DNA of 64,000 nt, from NCBI GenBank assembly GCA_943370175.1, contig CALRPU020000001.1:62001-126000 (forward strand), read 5' to 3'. Below the pieces are notes generated by a model. It saw nothing but the letters and a program-made list of their open reading frames with translations. It was not told where the DNA came from and searched no databases. This document shows, piece after piece, positions 16,683 to 25,177 of the stretch (position 1 is the first letter of the stretch; every line of letters begins with the position of its first letter). The translations under genes were made by a program, and so were the position numbers. This DNA comes from Ideonella_A intermedia_A (GTDB lineage: Bacteria > Pseudomonadota > Gammaproteobacteria > Burkholderiales > Burkholderiaceae_C).

Positions 16683-18391
16683 CACTGGTAGGCCCGGATG
16701 TCCTTGAACACCGCGTACAGCGGTGTCTTGCGCGCGTCGAACACCCGCCCGCCGGTCGTCTGCACCAGGTCCTTCAGGTCGGCCTCCTTCGCCTCGCCGA
16801 ACAGCACCATGAAGACGGGGATGGCGCGCACGTCCTCGGGCAGGCGGGCGTATTCGGCCTTGAAGGCGGCGAGGTTGCGGCCTTCGGTGTTCTCGCCGTC
16901 GGTGAAGGCGACGACCGAGTACTGGTACTGGGGCGCCTTCTCGCGCTGGGCCAGGGTGTGGCGCAGCGCGGCCAGCACGGTGTCGTACAGCGCGGTGCCG
17001 CCGCTCATCTGCAGCCGGTCGGCGTATTGCCGCACTTGGGCCAGCACCTGCTGCTTGGCCTCGGAGTCCTCCTGCACCTGCACGCCCTTGGCCGCGGCGC
17101 GGCCGGCGGGCACCTCGAAGGCCGTGATCGGCCCGGGCTGGTTCGAGAACGGCAGCATCCACACCCGCTCGCGGTTGGTCAGCTTGGCCAGGCGGCCGGT
17201 CAGCGAGTTGTCGGCACCGGCGATGTAGTTCAGGGCCTCGATCAGTTGGCCACGCCGGCCGTGGCCGTTCATGCTGCCGCTGGTGTCCAGGACGAAGGTG
17301 CTGGCGATCGGGCGGCGAAACTCGTTGAGGTAGGCGTCGATCAAGCCGTCGGCCAACGCGCGGTTCGGCGAGAACGGCAACTCCACCAGCATGTCGCCCT
17401 GCGGGAAGAGGTCGGCCGTCTGGCCGGCCACCTCGCCATTGATCGGGCGGCGCAGCGTCTGCCGGGCCAGCCAGGCCTGCGCCTGCGGGCCCTTCAGGTA
17501 GGCGGTGACCTTCAGGTAGTCCCCGCGGCGCGCGTCGTCCAGCAGCATCAGCGGGTAGTCTGCGGTGGAAACGCCTTCGTGCGGGTAGACCAGCGTCAGC
17601 TTTTCGCGCAGCTTGCCGCTGGCGTTCAGGCTGAGCAGCCAGCTTTCGTAGTTGATGAACGCGTTCAGCTGGTCGGGCTGGTTGCCTTGCTGCTGCAGGA
17701 ACTTCTCCGACAGGTAGGTGGAGTTGTCGCCCGGCAGCTTGTAGCCCTTGACGAAGTCGGCGATGGCGCCGCGGTCGACGTCGGCCGCGTTCAAGGCCTC
17801 GGCCTTGTTGCTGGCGGCGGCCACCACGCCCATCAGCGCCGTGAATCCCTGGTTGGAGGTGGCCGGGTTGCTCAGCGCGTAGCGCAGCTGGCCTTGGCGC
17901 GCCGCGTCGGTGATGGTCTTCCACGTGACCTTGGCCGCCACGGCCGGGTCGTTCCAGCCCAGCGCCTTGGCGGCCGACTCGTTCATGCCCACCGCGATCG
18001 GGCTGAGCATGATCTTTTCCTGCAGCTTGACGCGCGACTGGCCCTGGGCGTCGCTCAGCAGATACTTGGCGTTGGCAAACCACGCGGCGTGGGCGTCGGT
18101 GCTGCCGGTCAGCACGGCCTGGGTGCTTTCCATCGTGCCGCCAAAGCTGAATTTCAGGTTCACGCCGGTGGCCTTGGCGACCATGGCCTCCAGCGGCTGG
18201 GCGTCGCGCAGGTCGCTGGTGGCCAGCACCTTGAAGACCGGGGCGTCGGCGATGGCCGCCGGGGCGGGCGCCTGGGCCTCGTCCGACGACTTCGAACACC
18301 CGGCCAGCGCACCAGCCGCCACCAGCAACCCGACGAGCGCTCGGCGCAGACCCGACCCGGTCGCCCGCCGGGCGCGCTGAAGTTGCGTCAT
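16682..18391 (-). CDS. Lipoprotein with substrate-binding and von Willebrand A domains
   Basis: A 569-residue envelope protein. The lipobox 'LVAAGALAGC' near residue 31 predicts lipidation. Residues about 50-330 resemble a type-2 periplasmic binding protein, and about 345-560 form a VWA domain with the metal-ion-dependent adhesion site DTSGSMN plus 'SGGTALYDTV' and 'FTDGENTEG', the three MIDAS elements. A binding protein fused to a VWA module suggests ligand-dependent protein contacts outside the cytoplasmic membrane. It overlaps both neighbours by ATGA junctions. The family is widespread but functionally uncharacterised as far as I know. Confidence 0.8.
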   Translation of the reverse strand: MTQLQRARRATGSGLRRALVGLLVAAGALAGCSKSSDEAQAPAPAAIADAPVFKVLATSDLRDAQPLEAMVAKATGVNLKFSFGGTMESTQAVLTGSTDAHAAWFANAKYLLSDAQGQSRVKLQEKIMLSPIAVGMNESAAKALGWNDPAVAAKVTWKTITDAARQGQLRYALSNPATSNQGFTALMGVVAAASNKAEALNAADVDRGAIADFVKGYKLPGDNSTYLSEKFLQQQGNQPDQLNAFINYESWLLSLNASGKLREKLTLVYPHEGVSTADYPLMLLDDARRGDYLKVTAYLKGPQAQAWLARQTLRRPINGEVAGQTADLFPQGDMLVELPFSPNRALADGLIDAYLNEFRRPIASTFVLDTSGSMNGHGRRGQLIEALNYIAGADNSLTGRLAKLTNRERVWMLPFSNQPGPITAFEVPAGRAAAKGVQVQEDSEAKQQVLAQVRQYADRLQMSGGTALYDTVLAALRHTLAQREKAPQYQYSVVAFTDGENTEGRNLAAFKAEYARLPEDVRAIPVFMVLFGEAKEADLKDLVQTTGGRVFDARKTPLYAVFKDIRAYQ

Positions 18392-19515
18392 TGGCTCATC
18401 TCCTTGGTCACCACGTCGATCATCTCGGCCATGATCTCGAAGGACGGCGGGTCGACCACCTGCGTCAGCCGCTCTTCCACCGCCAGCCCGGTCGGTTTGA
18501 CCGCCTGCATGAAGGCGCCCGAATCGGCGATGCGAAAGCCGTACTCGACCCCGATGCGCTGCAGTTCCGGGTGACTGCCCAGCAGGTCGGCCAGGGCCTT
18601 GGCGCGGGCGTTGGTGGCCACGAACACCACCTTGTTTACGATGGTCGGCTGCGGATACATCAGCACCATGTCGGATTTGATGCCGTTCTTGCTCAGCGCG
18701 AAGCGCACCATCTGGTTTTCGTACAAGAAGGCCATCGGCGTCTTGCCGATGCCGATGGACACGTAGTCGTCGAAGTTGCCGTCGACGTAGTTTTCCTGGT
18801 AGCCCTGGCGCTTGAACAATTCGGCCACCTGCAGCGCGACCTTCTGCGCGGTGGCGCGGTCGGTGACGATGTCGCCGTGCACCGCCTGGCTGGTCAGGGC
18901 CAGGTACATCGCCGCCGAGTTGCTGCGCCGCACGTCGGTGGTGCTGACCAGCACGCTGCGGGAGACGTCGTAGGCGGTGGCGCCCTGCAGGTCCTTCCAG
19001 CGCTTGCGGGCCAGCATCAGCGCGGTCAGTCGGGCCATGTCAACGCCGTAGATGCGCTCGCTCAGCGGCTTCGCGACGCCGTTGGTGGTCAGCACCTGTG
19101 CGATCGGCGTCCAGCTGGCGATCACCAGCGGCGTGAAGAACGGGGCCGACTGCGTCACCGGCAGGTTGATCTTGCGGGCGGCGTCGACCACCTGGTTGGC
19201 CGCCACGACGCCCGACGAAAAGAAGAAGTCCGGCGTGGCACCGGCCTGCACTTTGCCCGCCATGTCGCGGCTGCCCATGCGGGTCACCGCCACCGGCAGG
19301 CGCTGGTCGGCGAGGATGCGCTGCACGCGCTCGTCCTTGAAATACGGTTCGACGTCCAGTGCGATCAGCCCGGTCAAGGGCGTCACCGCGGCCCGCTCGG
19401 CGGCCTCCCTGGCCCGGCCCGCCTCGGCCTGCTGGCCCCGCAGGGCAAAGACCAGCGCCGCGCCAAAGGCGGCCAGCAGCGCCAGGGTCAGGGCGACCTT
19501 GATGGGTTTGTTCAT
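18388..19515 (-). CDS. Membrane-anchored substrate-binding-like protein, first gene of the telA operon
   Basis: A 375-residue protein with a single N-terminal hydrophobic helix (about residues 7-26) not followed by a clear cleavage site, so it is likely anchored. The remainder resembles extracellular solute-binding proteins ('ATPDFFFSSGVVAANQVVDA', 'YGVDMARLTALMLARKRWKDL'). No transporter ATPase or permease is nearby, which argues for a sensor or scaffold role instead of transport. The stop overlaps the VWA lipoprotein start. It lies downstream of the M48 peptidase gene on the same strand across a 129-bp gap where the promoter should be. Confidence 0.72.
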   Translation of the reverse strand: MNKPIKVALTLALLAAFGAALVFALRGQQAEAGRAREAAERAAVTPLTGLIALDVEPYFKDERVQRILADQRLPVAVTRMGSRDMAGKVQAGATPDFFFSSGVVAANQVVDAARKINLPVTQSAPFFTPLVIASWTPIAQVLTTNGVAKPLSERIYGVDMARLTALMLARKRWKDLQGATAYDVSRSVLVSTTDVRRSNSAAMYLALTSQAVHGDIVTDRATAQKVALQVAELFKRQGYQENYVDGNFDDYVSIGIGKTPMAFLYENQMVRFALSKNGIKSDMVLMYPQPTIVNKVVFVATNARAKALADLLGSHPELQRIGVEYGFRIADSGAFMQAVKPTGLAVEERLTQVVDPPSFEIMAEMIDVVTKEMSQ

Positions 19516-19644
19516 GCCCGTGGGCTCCTCCGGCTCGACCAGCGTGGCCAGGGGCGTGCCCGGCCATCGCGGCGATTCTGACGCAGGACCGTGGCCGCGG
19601 GGCGTGACATGCGACCGGCGGCGGCGCGGACGCCGCCAACGGCG

Positions 19645-20565
19645 TCAATCGAAGACGGGCAGCACCTCGTGCTTCAGCGGGCCCATGGCCTGCTCGTAGT
19701 CGGGCATGACCGAGCGCACCACGTCCCAGAAGCGCGGGCTGTGGTTCATCTCGCGCAGGTGGGCCAGTTCGTGGGCCACCACGTAATCGATGGTGGCGAG
19801 GCCAAAGTGCACCAGCCGCCAGTTCAGGCGGATCGCACCGCTGGCGCTGGCGCTGCCCCAGCGCGTTTGCGCCGACGACAGGGACAGCCGCGTGCAGCGC
19901 ACGCCAAGCTGCTCGGCGAAATGCCGGCAGCGTTGTTCGAAGACCTGCCGCGCCTGCCGCTGCAGCCAGCTTTGCACCAGGTCGCGGATCTGCTGCGGGC
20001 TGGCGGTGTGGGGCAGGCCGACGCGCAGCAGGCGACGGGCGGTGGGCGGGGCCGCGGGCGCGGGCTCCAGCTGGGCGCCCCGGGCGCGCGGGTCCAGCAC
20101 CACGGTGATCGTGTCGCCGAGGAAGGGCAGGGTGGTGCCGTCGCGCCAGTCCACGCGCGCGGCTTGCAGGCGCTGGCCGCGCTCGCGCTGCTCGCCCAGC
20201 TTGCGCAGGATCCACGCGGCCTTGGCCTGCAGCGCGGCCTCGATGTCGCCCAGCCCCACCCACCGCGGCGCGTTCACGCTCAAGCCTTCGGTGCCGACGA
20301 CGAAGCCGATGCTGCGCCGCCGCGCCCGCCGCAGCGCGTAGGCCACCAGGTGGCCTTGCAGGCGCACCTCGCGGTCGGCATGGGGGTGGCGGAACTCGGC
20401 GGGGTGCAGCCGGGCGGTCGTGGTGGGCGGGGCGGCGGGCGTGGCGGGCGTGACCCGGGTGGGCGGCTCGCCAGTGGCCGCGCTGGCCTGCAGCACGGGC
20501 AGCGGGGCGTCAAACAGCGACAGCTGGGCCACAGGCGGGGAGCGGTCGGCGACGGGGCGCGGCAT
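19645..20565 (-). CDS. YgjP/WLM-type M48-like metallopeptidase
   Basis: A 306-residue zinc peptidase of the YgjP (DUF45) family. The HExxH motif is in 'VVAHELAHLREMNHSPRFW', with the third His in the following NHS segment. The N-terminal 70 residues are Pro/Thr-rich. The region 'SAQTRWGSASASGAIRLNWRL' is the family hallmark before the active site. I used the ATG at 20565 and not a candidate 48 bp upstream. It ends a same-strand run with plsC and gmhB, an arrangement common in betaproteobacteria. Substrate is not known. Confidence 0.9.
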   Translation of the reverse strand: MPRPVADRSPPVAQLSLFDAPLPVLQASAATGEPPTRVTPATPAAPPTTTARLHPAEFRHPHADREVRLQGHLVAYALRRARRRSIGFVVGTEGLSVNAPRWVGLGDIEAALQAKAAWILRKLGEQRERGQRLQAARVDWRDGTTLPFLGDTITVVLDPRARGAQLEPAPAAPPTARRLLRVGLPHTASPQQIRDLVQSWLQRQARQVFEQRCRHFAEQLGVRCTRLSLSSAQTRWGSASASGAIRLNWRLVHFGLATIDYVVAHELAHLREMNHSPRFWDVVRSVMPDYEQAMGPLKHEVLPVFD

Positions 20566-20643
20566 GGTCCGAGAGTTTAAGTCTCGGTGCGAACCCGCGT
20601 GCAGAACCAGCACCCGGGACCGGCGTCCAGCCGCGCCGCGCGT

Positions 20644-21429
20644 TCAGCGCTTGCCGGCGGCCAGCGGCGTCGGCACGCCGGGGGTGTAGGCCTCCGGGTC
20701 GAGGCGGCGCATTTCGGTCTCGATCCATTCCTCGACCTCGCGCATCAGCCCGTCGGCGTCGCGGCCTTCGGGCGACAGGGTCGGGCCGATGCTGATGTCG
20801 ATCACCCCTGGTCGCAGCACGAAGGACTTGCGCGGCCAGCACCGCGCCGAATTCACCGCGATCGGCAGCACCGAGGCCCCGGTGGCCACGGCCAGCCGGG
20901 TGCCGCCGTTCTTGTAAGTCCCGCGCTGGCCGCGCGGGATGCGGGTGCCTTCCGGGAACATGATCACCCAGTTGCCGTTGGCCATGTGCGCGCGGCCTTG
21001 CTCGGCCACGCGGTTCCAGGCCTCGGCGCGCTTGCTGCGGTCGATGTGGATCATGTCCAGCCGCGCCATCGCCCAGCCAAAGAAGGGCACATACAGCAGC
21101 TCGCGCTTGAAGACGTAGCACAGCGGGTGCGGCATCAGCGTGGGAAAGGCGAAGGTCTCCCAGGTCGACTGGTGCTTGGGCAGCAGGATGATGCGGCCGC
21201 TGCGGTCGGCGGCCTGCAGCTTGTCCAGCCCGACGATGCGGTACTTGACGCCGCAGATCACTTTGGCGCCCCAAATCGCCATGCGCAGCCAACGCATCGT
21301 GAACCAGTACAGCGGCTCGCCGCGCACGAAGACCGAGGCGATCAGGCACAGGATGGCCCAGGGCACGACCGTGACCACCATCCAGAGCACGAACAGGGCC
21401 GAACGCACGGCCGCCAGCAGGCCGGCCAT
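20644..21429 (-). CDS. plsC: 1-acyl-sn-glycerol-3-phosphate acyltransferase
   Basis: A 261-residue inner-membrane acyltransferase that adds the second acyl chain in phosphatidic acid synthesis. One N-terminal hydrophobic region (about residues 8-38) precedes the acyltransferase motifs: block I KHQSTWET (HX4E variant seen in proteobacterial PlsC), and block III FPEGTR. 'NSARCWPRKSF' and 'IDISIGPTL' complete the fold. The start codon overlaps the gmhB stop (ATGA), so the two are translationally coupled. Confidence 0.92.
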   Translation of the reverse strand: MAGLLAAVRSALFVLWMVVTVVPWAILCLIASVFVRGEPLYWFTMRWLRMAIWGAKVICGVKYRIVGLDKLQAADRSGRIILLPKHQSTWETFAFPTLMPHPLCYVFKRELLYVPFFGWAMARLDMIHIDRSKRAEAWNRVAEQGRAHMANGNWVIMFPEGTRIPRGQRGTYKNGGTRLAVATGASVLPIAVNSARCWPRKSFVLRPGVIDISIGPTLSPEGRDADGLMREVEEWIETEMRRLDPEAYTPGVPTPLAAGKR

Positions 21430-22037
21430 CAGTCCAACCCCCCGAGCACCGAGTCGCGGGTGTCGGCCTTGCCGCGCGCGTGGCGGTCGCGGCGCAGGAT
21501 GAAGTCGGCGAAGGCGGCCAAATCCTGGTGCACCAGCGTGCCGGGCACCTGCGCCAGCAGCTCGGCGCGCTGGGCCTCGTCCATGTCGCTCGCCTTGCCG
21601 GTCAGCACGAGGTGCGCCTCGCAGCCCGCGGCCTGTGCGGCCTGCATGTCGCGCAGCGAGTCGCCCACGGCCGGCACGTTCTTCAGGTCGACGGAAAAGC
21701 GCTCGCCGATCTGGTGGAACAGGCCAGGCAAGGGTTTGCGGCAGCCGCATTCGTCGGTCGGCACGTGCGGGCAGAAGAAGATGGCGTCCAGCCGGCCACC
21801 GGCCGCCGCGAGGGCCTGGTTGAGCTTGAGGTGCATGGCGTTCAGCGCGGCCATGTCGAACAGCCCGCGGCCCAGCCCGGATTGGTTGGTGGCCACCACC
21901 GCGCGCCAGCCGGCCTGGGTGAGCCGCGCCACGGCGTCCAGCGCGCCCGGCAGCGGCGTCCACTCCTCGGCCGAGGTCACGTAGTCGTCGCGGTCGACAT
22001 TCAGCGTGCCGTCGCGGTCGAAGATGATGAGTTTCAT
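21429..22037 (-). CDS. gmhB: D-glycero-beta-D-manno-heptose 1,7-bisphosphate 7-phosphatase
   Basis: A 202-residue HAD phosphatase in ADP-heptose synthesis for the lipopolysaccharide core. The nucleophile motif FDRDGTLN is at residues 6-13, followed by TNQSG and the late 'VGDSLRD'. The structural zinc loop CPHVPTDECGCRKP, typical of GmhB, is complete. Its place between glyS and plsC is the usual betaproteobacterial arrangement. The start lies 54 bp after the glyS stop. Confidence 0.95.
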   Translation of the reverse strand: MKLIIFDRDGTLNVDRDDYVTSAEEWTPLPGALDAVARLTQAGWRAVVATNQSGLGRGLFDMAALNAMHLKLNQALAAAGGRLDAIFFCPHVPTDECGCRKPLPGLFHQIGERFSVDLKNVPAVGDSLRDMQAAQAAGCEAHLVLTGKASDMDEAQRAELLAQVPGTLVHQDLAAFADFILRRDRHARGKADTRDSVLGGLD

Positions 22038-22091
22038 GCGCGGGGGCGGGGCGGGGTGGGGCAGGGCGTTGTTGCCGACGGGCCGACGGGG

Positions 22092-24194
22092 TCAGCTCGC
22101 GAGCTTGGACAGGTCGGCCACGCGGTTCATGGCCGCGTGCAGCTGGGCCAGCAGGCCCAGGCGGTTGGTGCGCAAGGCGGCGTCCTCGGCGTTGACCATG
22201 ACGCCGTCGAAGAAGGCGTCCACCGGCTGGCGCAGCGCGGCCAGCGCCTGCAGCGAGGCGGTGTATTGGCCGGCGGCAAAGGCGCTGTCCGCCTGCGGGG
22301 CGGTTTGCGACAGGGCGGCGTGCAGCGCGGCCTCGGCCGGTTCACGCAGCAGCACCGGGTCGACCGTGGGTTGCACGCTGCCCTCGACCTTCTTCAGGAT
22401 GTTGCCCACGCGCTTGTTGGCGGCGGCCAGTGCCGCGGCTTCGGGCAGCGCCGCGAAGGCGCGCACCGCGCCCAGGCGCTGCGCCACTTCGGCCAGGCGG
22501 GCCGGACGCAGGGCGAGCACGGCGTCGACTTCCTGGGCGCTGTAGCCCTGCTCCCGCAGGCTGCCGGCCAGGCGGTCGTAGATGAACTGGGTCAGGGCCT
22601 CGCTCGGGTCCTTGATGGCCGCGCCGAAGGCAGGCAACGCCAGCGCCAACAGGGCCGGCAGGTCCAGCGCCAGTTCGCGCTCCACCAGCATGCGGATCAC
22701 GCCCAGCGCGTGGCGGCGCAGCGCAAAGGGGTCCTTGTCGCCCGTGGGCAGCTGGCCGATGCCGAACAAGCCGACCAGGGTTTCCAGCTTGTCGGCCAGC
22801 GCCACCACCAGACCGACCGCGTGGCGGGGCAGCGCGTCGCCGGCAAAGCGTGGGCGGTAGTGGTCTTCGATGGCCGTGGCCACCGCGTCATCCACGCCGT
22901 CATGCCGGGCGTAGTAGCCACCCATGATGCCCTGCAGCTCGGGAAACTCGCCCACCATGTCGGTCAGCAGGTCGGCCTTGGCCAGGCGCGCGGCCTCGTC
23001 GGCCTGCGCGGCCAGCGCCTCGCCGCCCAGGCGCTGGCCGATGGCCCGGGCGATCGCGCGCACGCGCACCACCCGCTCGCCCTGGCTGCCCAGCTTGCCG
23101 TGGTAGACCACCTTGTCCAGCCCGGCCACCCGGTCTTCCAGGCGCTTCTTGCGGTCCTGGTCGAAGAAGAACTTGGCGTCGGCCAGGCGCGGGCGCACCA
23201 CCCGCTCATTGCCTTCGATGACGCGGCTGGCGTCGGCCGGGCGGATGTTGCTGACCACCAGGAAGCGGTGCGTCAGACGGCCCTCGGTGTCCAGCAGCGG
23301 GAAGTACTTCTGGTTGGCCTTCATCGTGAGGATCAGGCATTCCTGCGGCACGGCCAGAAACTCGGGCTCGAACTGGCACAGCAGCACGTTCGGTCGCTCG
23401 ACCAGCGCGGTCACTTCGTCCAGCAGCGCCTCGTCGTCGATGGGCGTCAGGCCGAGCGGGGCGGCCGCGGCCTGCAGCTGGCGCACGACTTCGCCGCGGC
23501 GCTGGGCAAAGCCCGCGATCACCGCGCCCTGGTCGGCCATTTGCTCGGCGTAGTGGTCGGCGTGCTGCACCACCACCGGGTTCACGCGGGCCTCGAAGCG
23601 GTGGCCCAGGGTCTCGCGGCTGGCCTGCAGGCCGAGCGTGCCCACCGGCACCACGTCGGCACCGTGCAGCGCCACCAGGCGGTGGGCGGGCCGAACGAAC
23701 TGCACGCTGCGCCAGCCGTCGGCCAGCTGGTAGGTCATCACCTTGGGCACCGGCAGCTTGGCCACCGCCTCGTCGAGCGCCTTCTGCAGGCCCTCGGCGA
23801 TGGTCGCGCCGTGGACGCGGCTGTCGAAGTACAGCGCCTCGGCCTTGCCGTCGGGCTGGCGGCGCAGCTGCGGCAGCACGGAGGCGTCGGCGCCCAGCGC
23901 GGCCAGCTTCTTCAGCAGCGCGGGCGTGGGCTGACCGGCGGTGTCCAGCGCCACGGCCACCGGCATCAGCTTGGTGGACACCGCGCGGTCCGCGGCCTGG
24001 GCGCGCACGGCGCTCAGGTGCAGGCCCAGCCGGCGCGGCGACGCGAACACTGTGCGCGCGCTGGCATCGGTGGTCAGGCCCTGGGCGGCCAGGCTGTCGG
24101 CCAGCAGCGTGGCGAAGGCCTCGCCCAGCACCTTCAGCGCCTTGGGCGGCAGTTCTTCGACGAACAGTTCGACGAGCAGGTTCTTCGTGGTCAT
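22092..24194 (-). CDS. glyS: Glycyl-tRNA synthetase beta subunit
   Basis: The 700-residue beta subunit of the tetrameric (alpha2-beta2) glycyl-tRNA synthetase; it binds tRNA-Gly. The opening 'NLLVELFVEELPPKALK' is diagnostic, as are 'VVSNIRPAD' and 'GNERVVRPRLADAKFFFDQD'. The C-terminal anticodon-binding helical domain is intact and the length is normal. It lies six bases after glyQ, so both subunits are made in equal amounts. Confidence 0.97.
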   Translation of the reverse strand: MTTKNLLVELFVEELPPKALKVLGEAFATLLADSLAAQGLTTDASARTVFASPRRLGLHLSAVRAQAADRAVSTKLMPVAVALDTAGQPTPALLKKLAALGADASVLPQLRRQPDGKAEALYFDSRVHGATIAEGLQKALDEAVAKLPVPKVMTYQLADGWRSVQFVRPAHRLVALHGADVVPVGTLGLQASRETLGHRFEARVNPVVVQHADHYAEQMADQGAVIAGFAQRRGEVVRQLQAAAAPLGLTPIDDEALLDEVTALVERPNVLLCQFEPEFLAVPQECLILTMKANQKYFPLLDTEGRLTHRFLVVSNIRPADASRVIEGNERVVRPRLADAKFFFDQDRKKRLEDRVAGLDKVVYHGKLGSQGERVVRVRAIARAIGQRLGGEALAAQADEAARLAKADLLTDMVGEFPELQGIMGGYYARHDGVDDAVATAIEDHYRPRFAGDALPRHAVGLVVALADKLETLVGLFGIGQLPTGDKDPFALRRHALGVIRMLVERELALDLPALLALALPAFGAAIKDPSEALTQFIYDRLAGSLREQGYSAQEVDAVLALRPARLAEVAQRLGAVRAFAALPEAAALAAANKRVGNILKKVEGSVQPTVDPVLLREPAEAALHAALSQTAPQADSAFAAGQYTASLQALAALRQPVDAFFDGVMVNAEDAALRTNRLGLLAQLHAAMNRVADLSKLAS

Positions 24195-24200
24195 GGCGGG

Positions 24201-25142
24201 TCAGGCCGCTTTCTTGTCGAGCTGGGTGGCGGCGCTCTGCGCGATCTGGGCGGTCACTTCGTCGGCCCAGGCCTTCGGGGCCATGGGGAAGCCCAGGCGG
24301 GCGCGGCTGTCGAGGTAGCTTTGCGCCACGGCGCGCGCCAGGTTGCGGATGCGGCCGATGTAGGCCGCCCGCTCGGTCACGCTGATGGCACCGCGGGCGT
24401 CGAGCAGGTTGAAGCTGTGGCCGGCCTTCAGCAGCTGTTCGTAGGCGGGCAGCGCCAGCTGCTGGGCCATCAGGTGCTTGCTTTGCTTTTCATGCGCGGC
24501 GAAGGCGGTGAGCAGGAAGTCGACGTCGCTGTGCTCGAAGTTGTAGGTGGACTGTTCCACCTCGTTTTGCTTGTAGACGTCGCCGTAGGTCAAGCCGTCG
24601 GTCCACTGCAGCTTGTAGACGTTGTCCACGCCCTGCAGGTACATCGCCAGGCGCTCCAGGCCGTAGGTGATCTCGCCGGTGATGGGCTTGCAATCGATGC
24701 CCCCCACCTGCTGGAAGTAGGTGAACTGCGTCACCTCCATGCCGTTGAGCCAGACTTCCCAGCCCAAGCCCCAGCAACCGAGCGTGGGGTTTTCCCAATC
24801 GTCCTCGACGAAGCGGATGTCATTGGACTGCAGGTCAAAGCCCAGCGCTTCGAGCGAGCCGAGGTACAGCTCGAGGATGTTGGCGGGCGCGGGCTTCAGC
24901 ACCACTTGGTACTGGTAGTAGTGCTGCAGGCGGTTCGGGTTCTCGCCGTAGCGGCCGTCTTTGGGGCGGCGGCTGGGCTGCACATAGGCAGCCTTCCAAG
25001 GCTCCGGGCCGATGGCGCGCAAAAAGGTGGCGGTGTGGCTGGTGCCTGCACCCACCTCCATGTCGTAGGGCTGGAGCAGGGCGCAGCCCTGGCGGCCCCA
25101 GTAGTCTTGCAGTCGCAGGATGATTTGCTGGAAGCTCAGCAT
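24201..25142 (-). CDS. glyQ: Glycyl-tRNA synthetase alpha subunit
   Basis: The 313-residue catalytic subunit of the class II glycyl-tRNA synthetase. The sequence begins 'LSFQQIILRLQDYWGRQGCA' and contains 'QPSRRPKDGRYGENPNRLQ' and 'FVEDDWENPTLGCWGLGWEV', all near-invariant. I chose the ATG at 25142; upstream frame continues into lnt's 3' side and is not conserved-looking. The stop of lnt is 35 bp upstream, so glyQS may be read from the lnt transcript as well as their own promoter. Confidence 0.97.
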   Translation of the reverse strand: MLSFQQIILRLQDYWGRQGCALLQPYDMEVGAGTSHTATFLRAIGPEPWKAAYVQPSRRPKDGRYGENPNRLQHYYQYQVVLKPAPANILELYLGSLEALGFDLQSNDIRFVEDDWENPTLGCWGLGWEVWLNGMEVTQFTYFQQVGGIDCKPITGEITYGLERLAMYLQGVDNVYKLQWTDGLTYGDVYKQNEVEQSTYNFEHSDVDFLLTAFAAHEKQSKHLMAQQLALPAYEQLLKAGHSFNLLDARGAISVTERAAYIGRIRNLARAVAQSYLDSRARLGFPMAPKAWADEVTAQIAQSAATQLDKKAA

Positions 25143-25177
25143 GGTCGGGGGCTCGGCGTCGAACGAAGCCCGCGATT

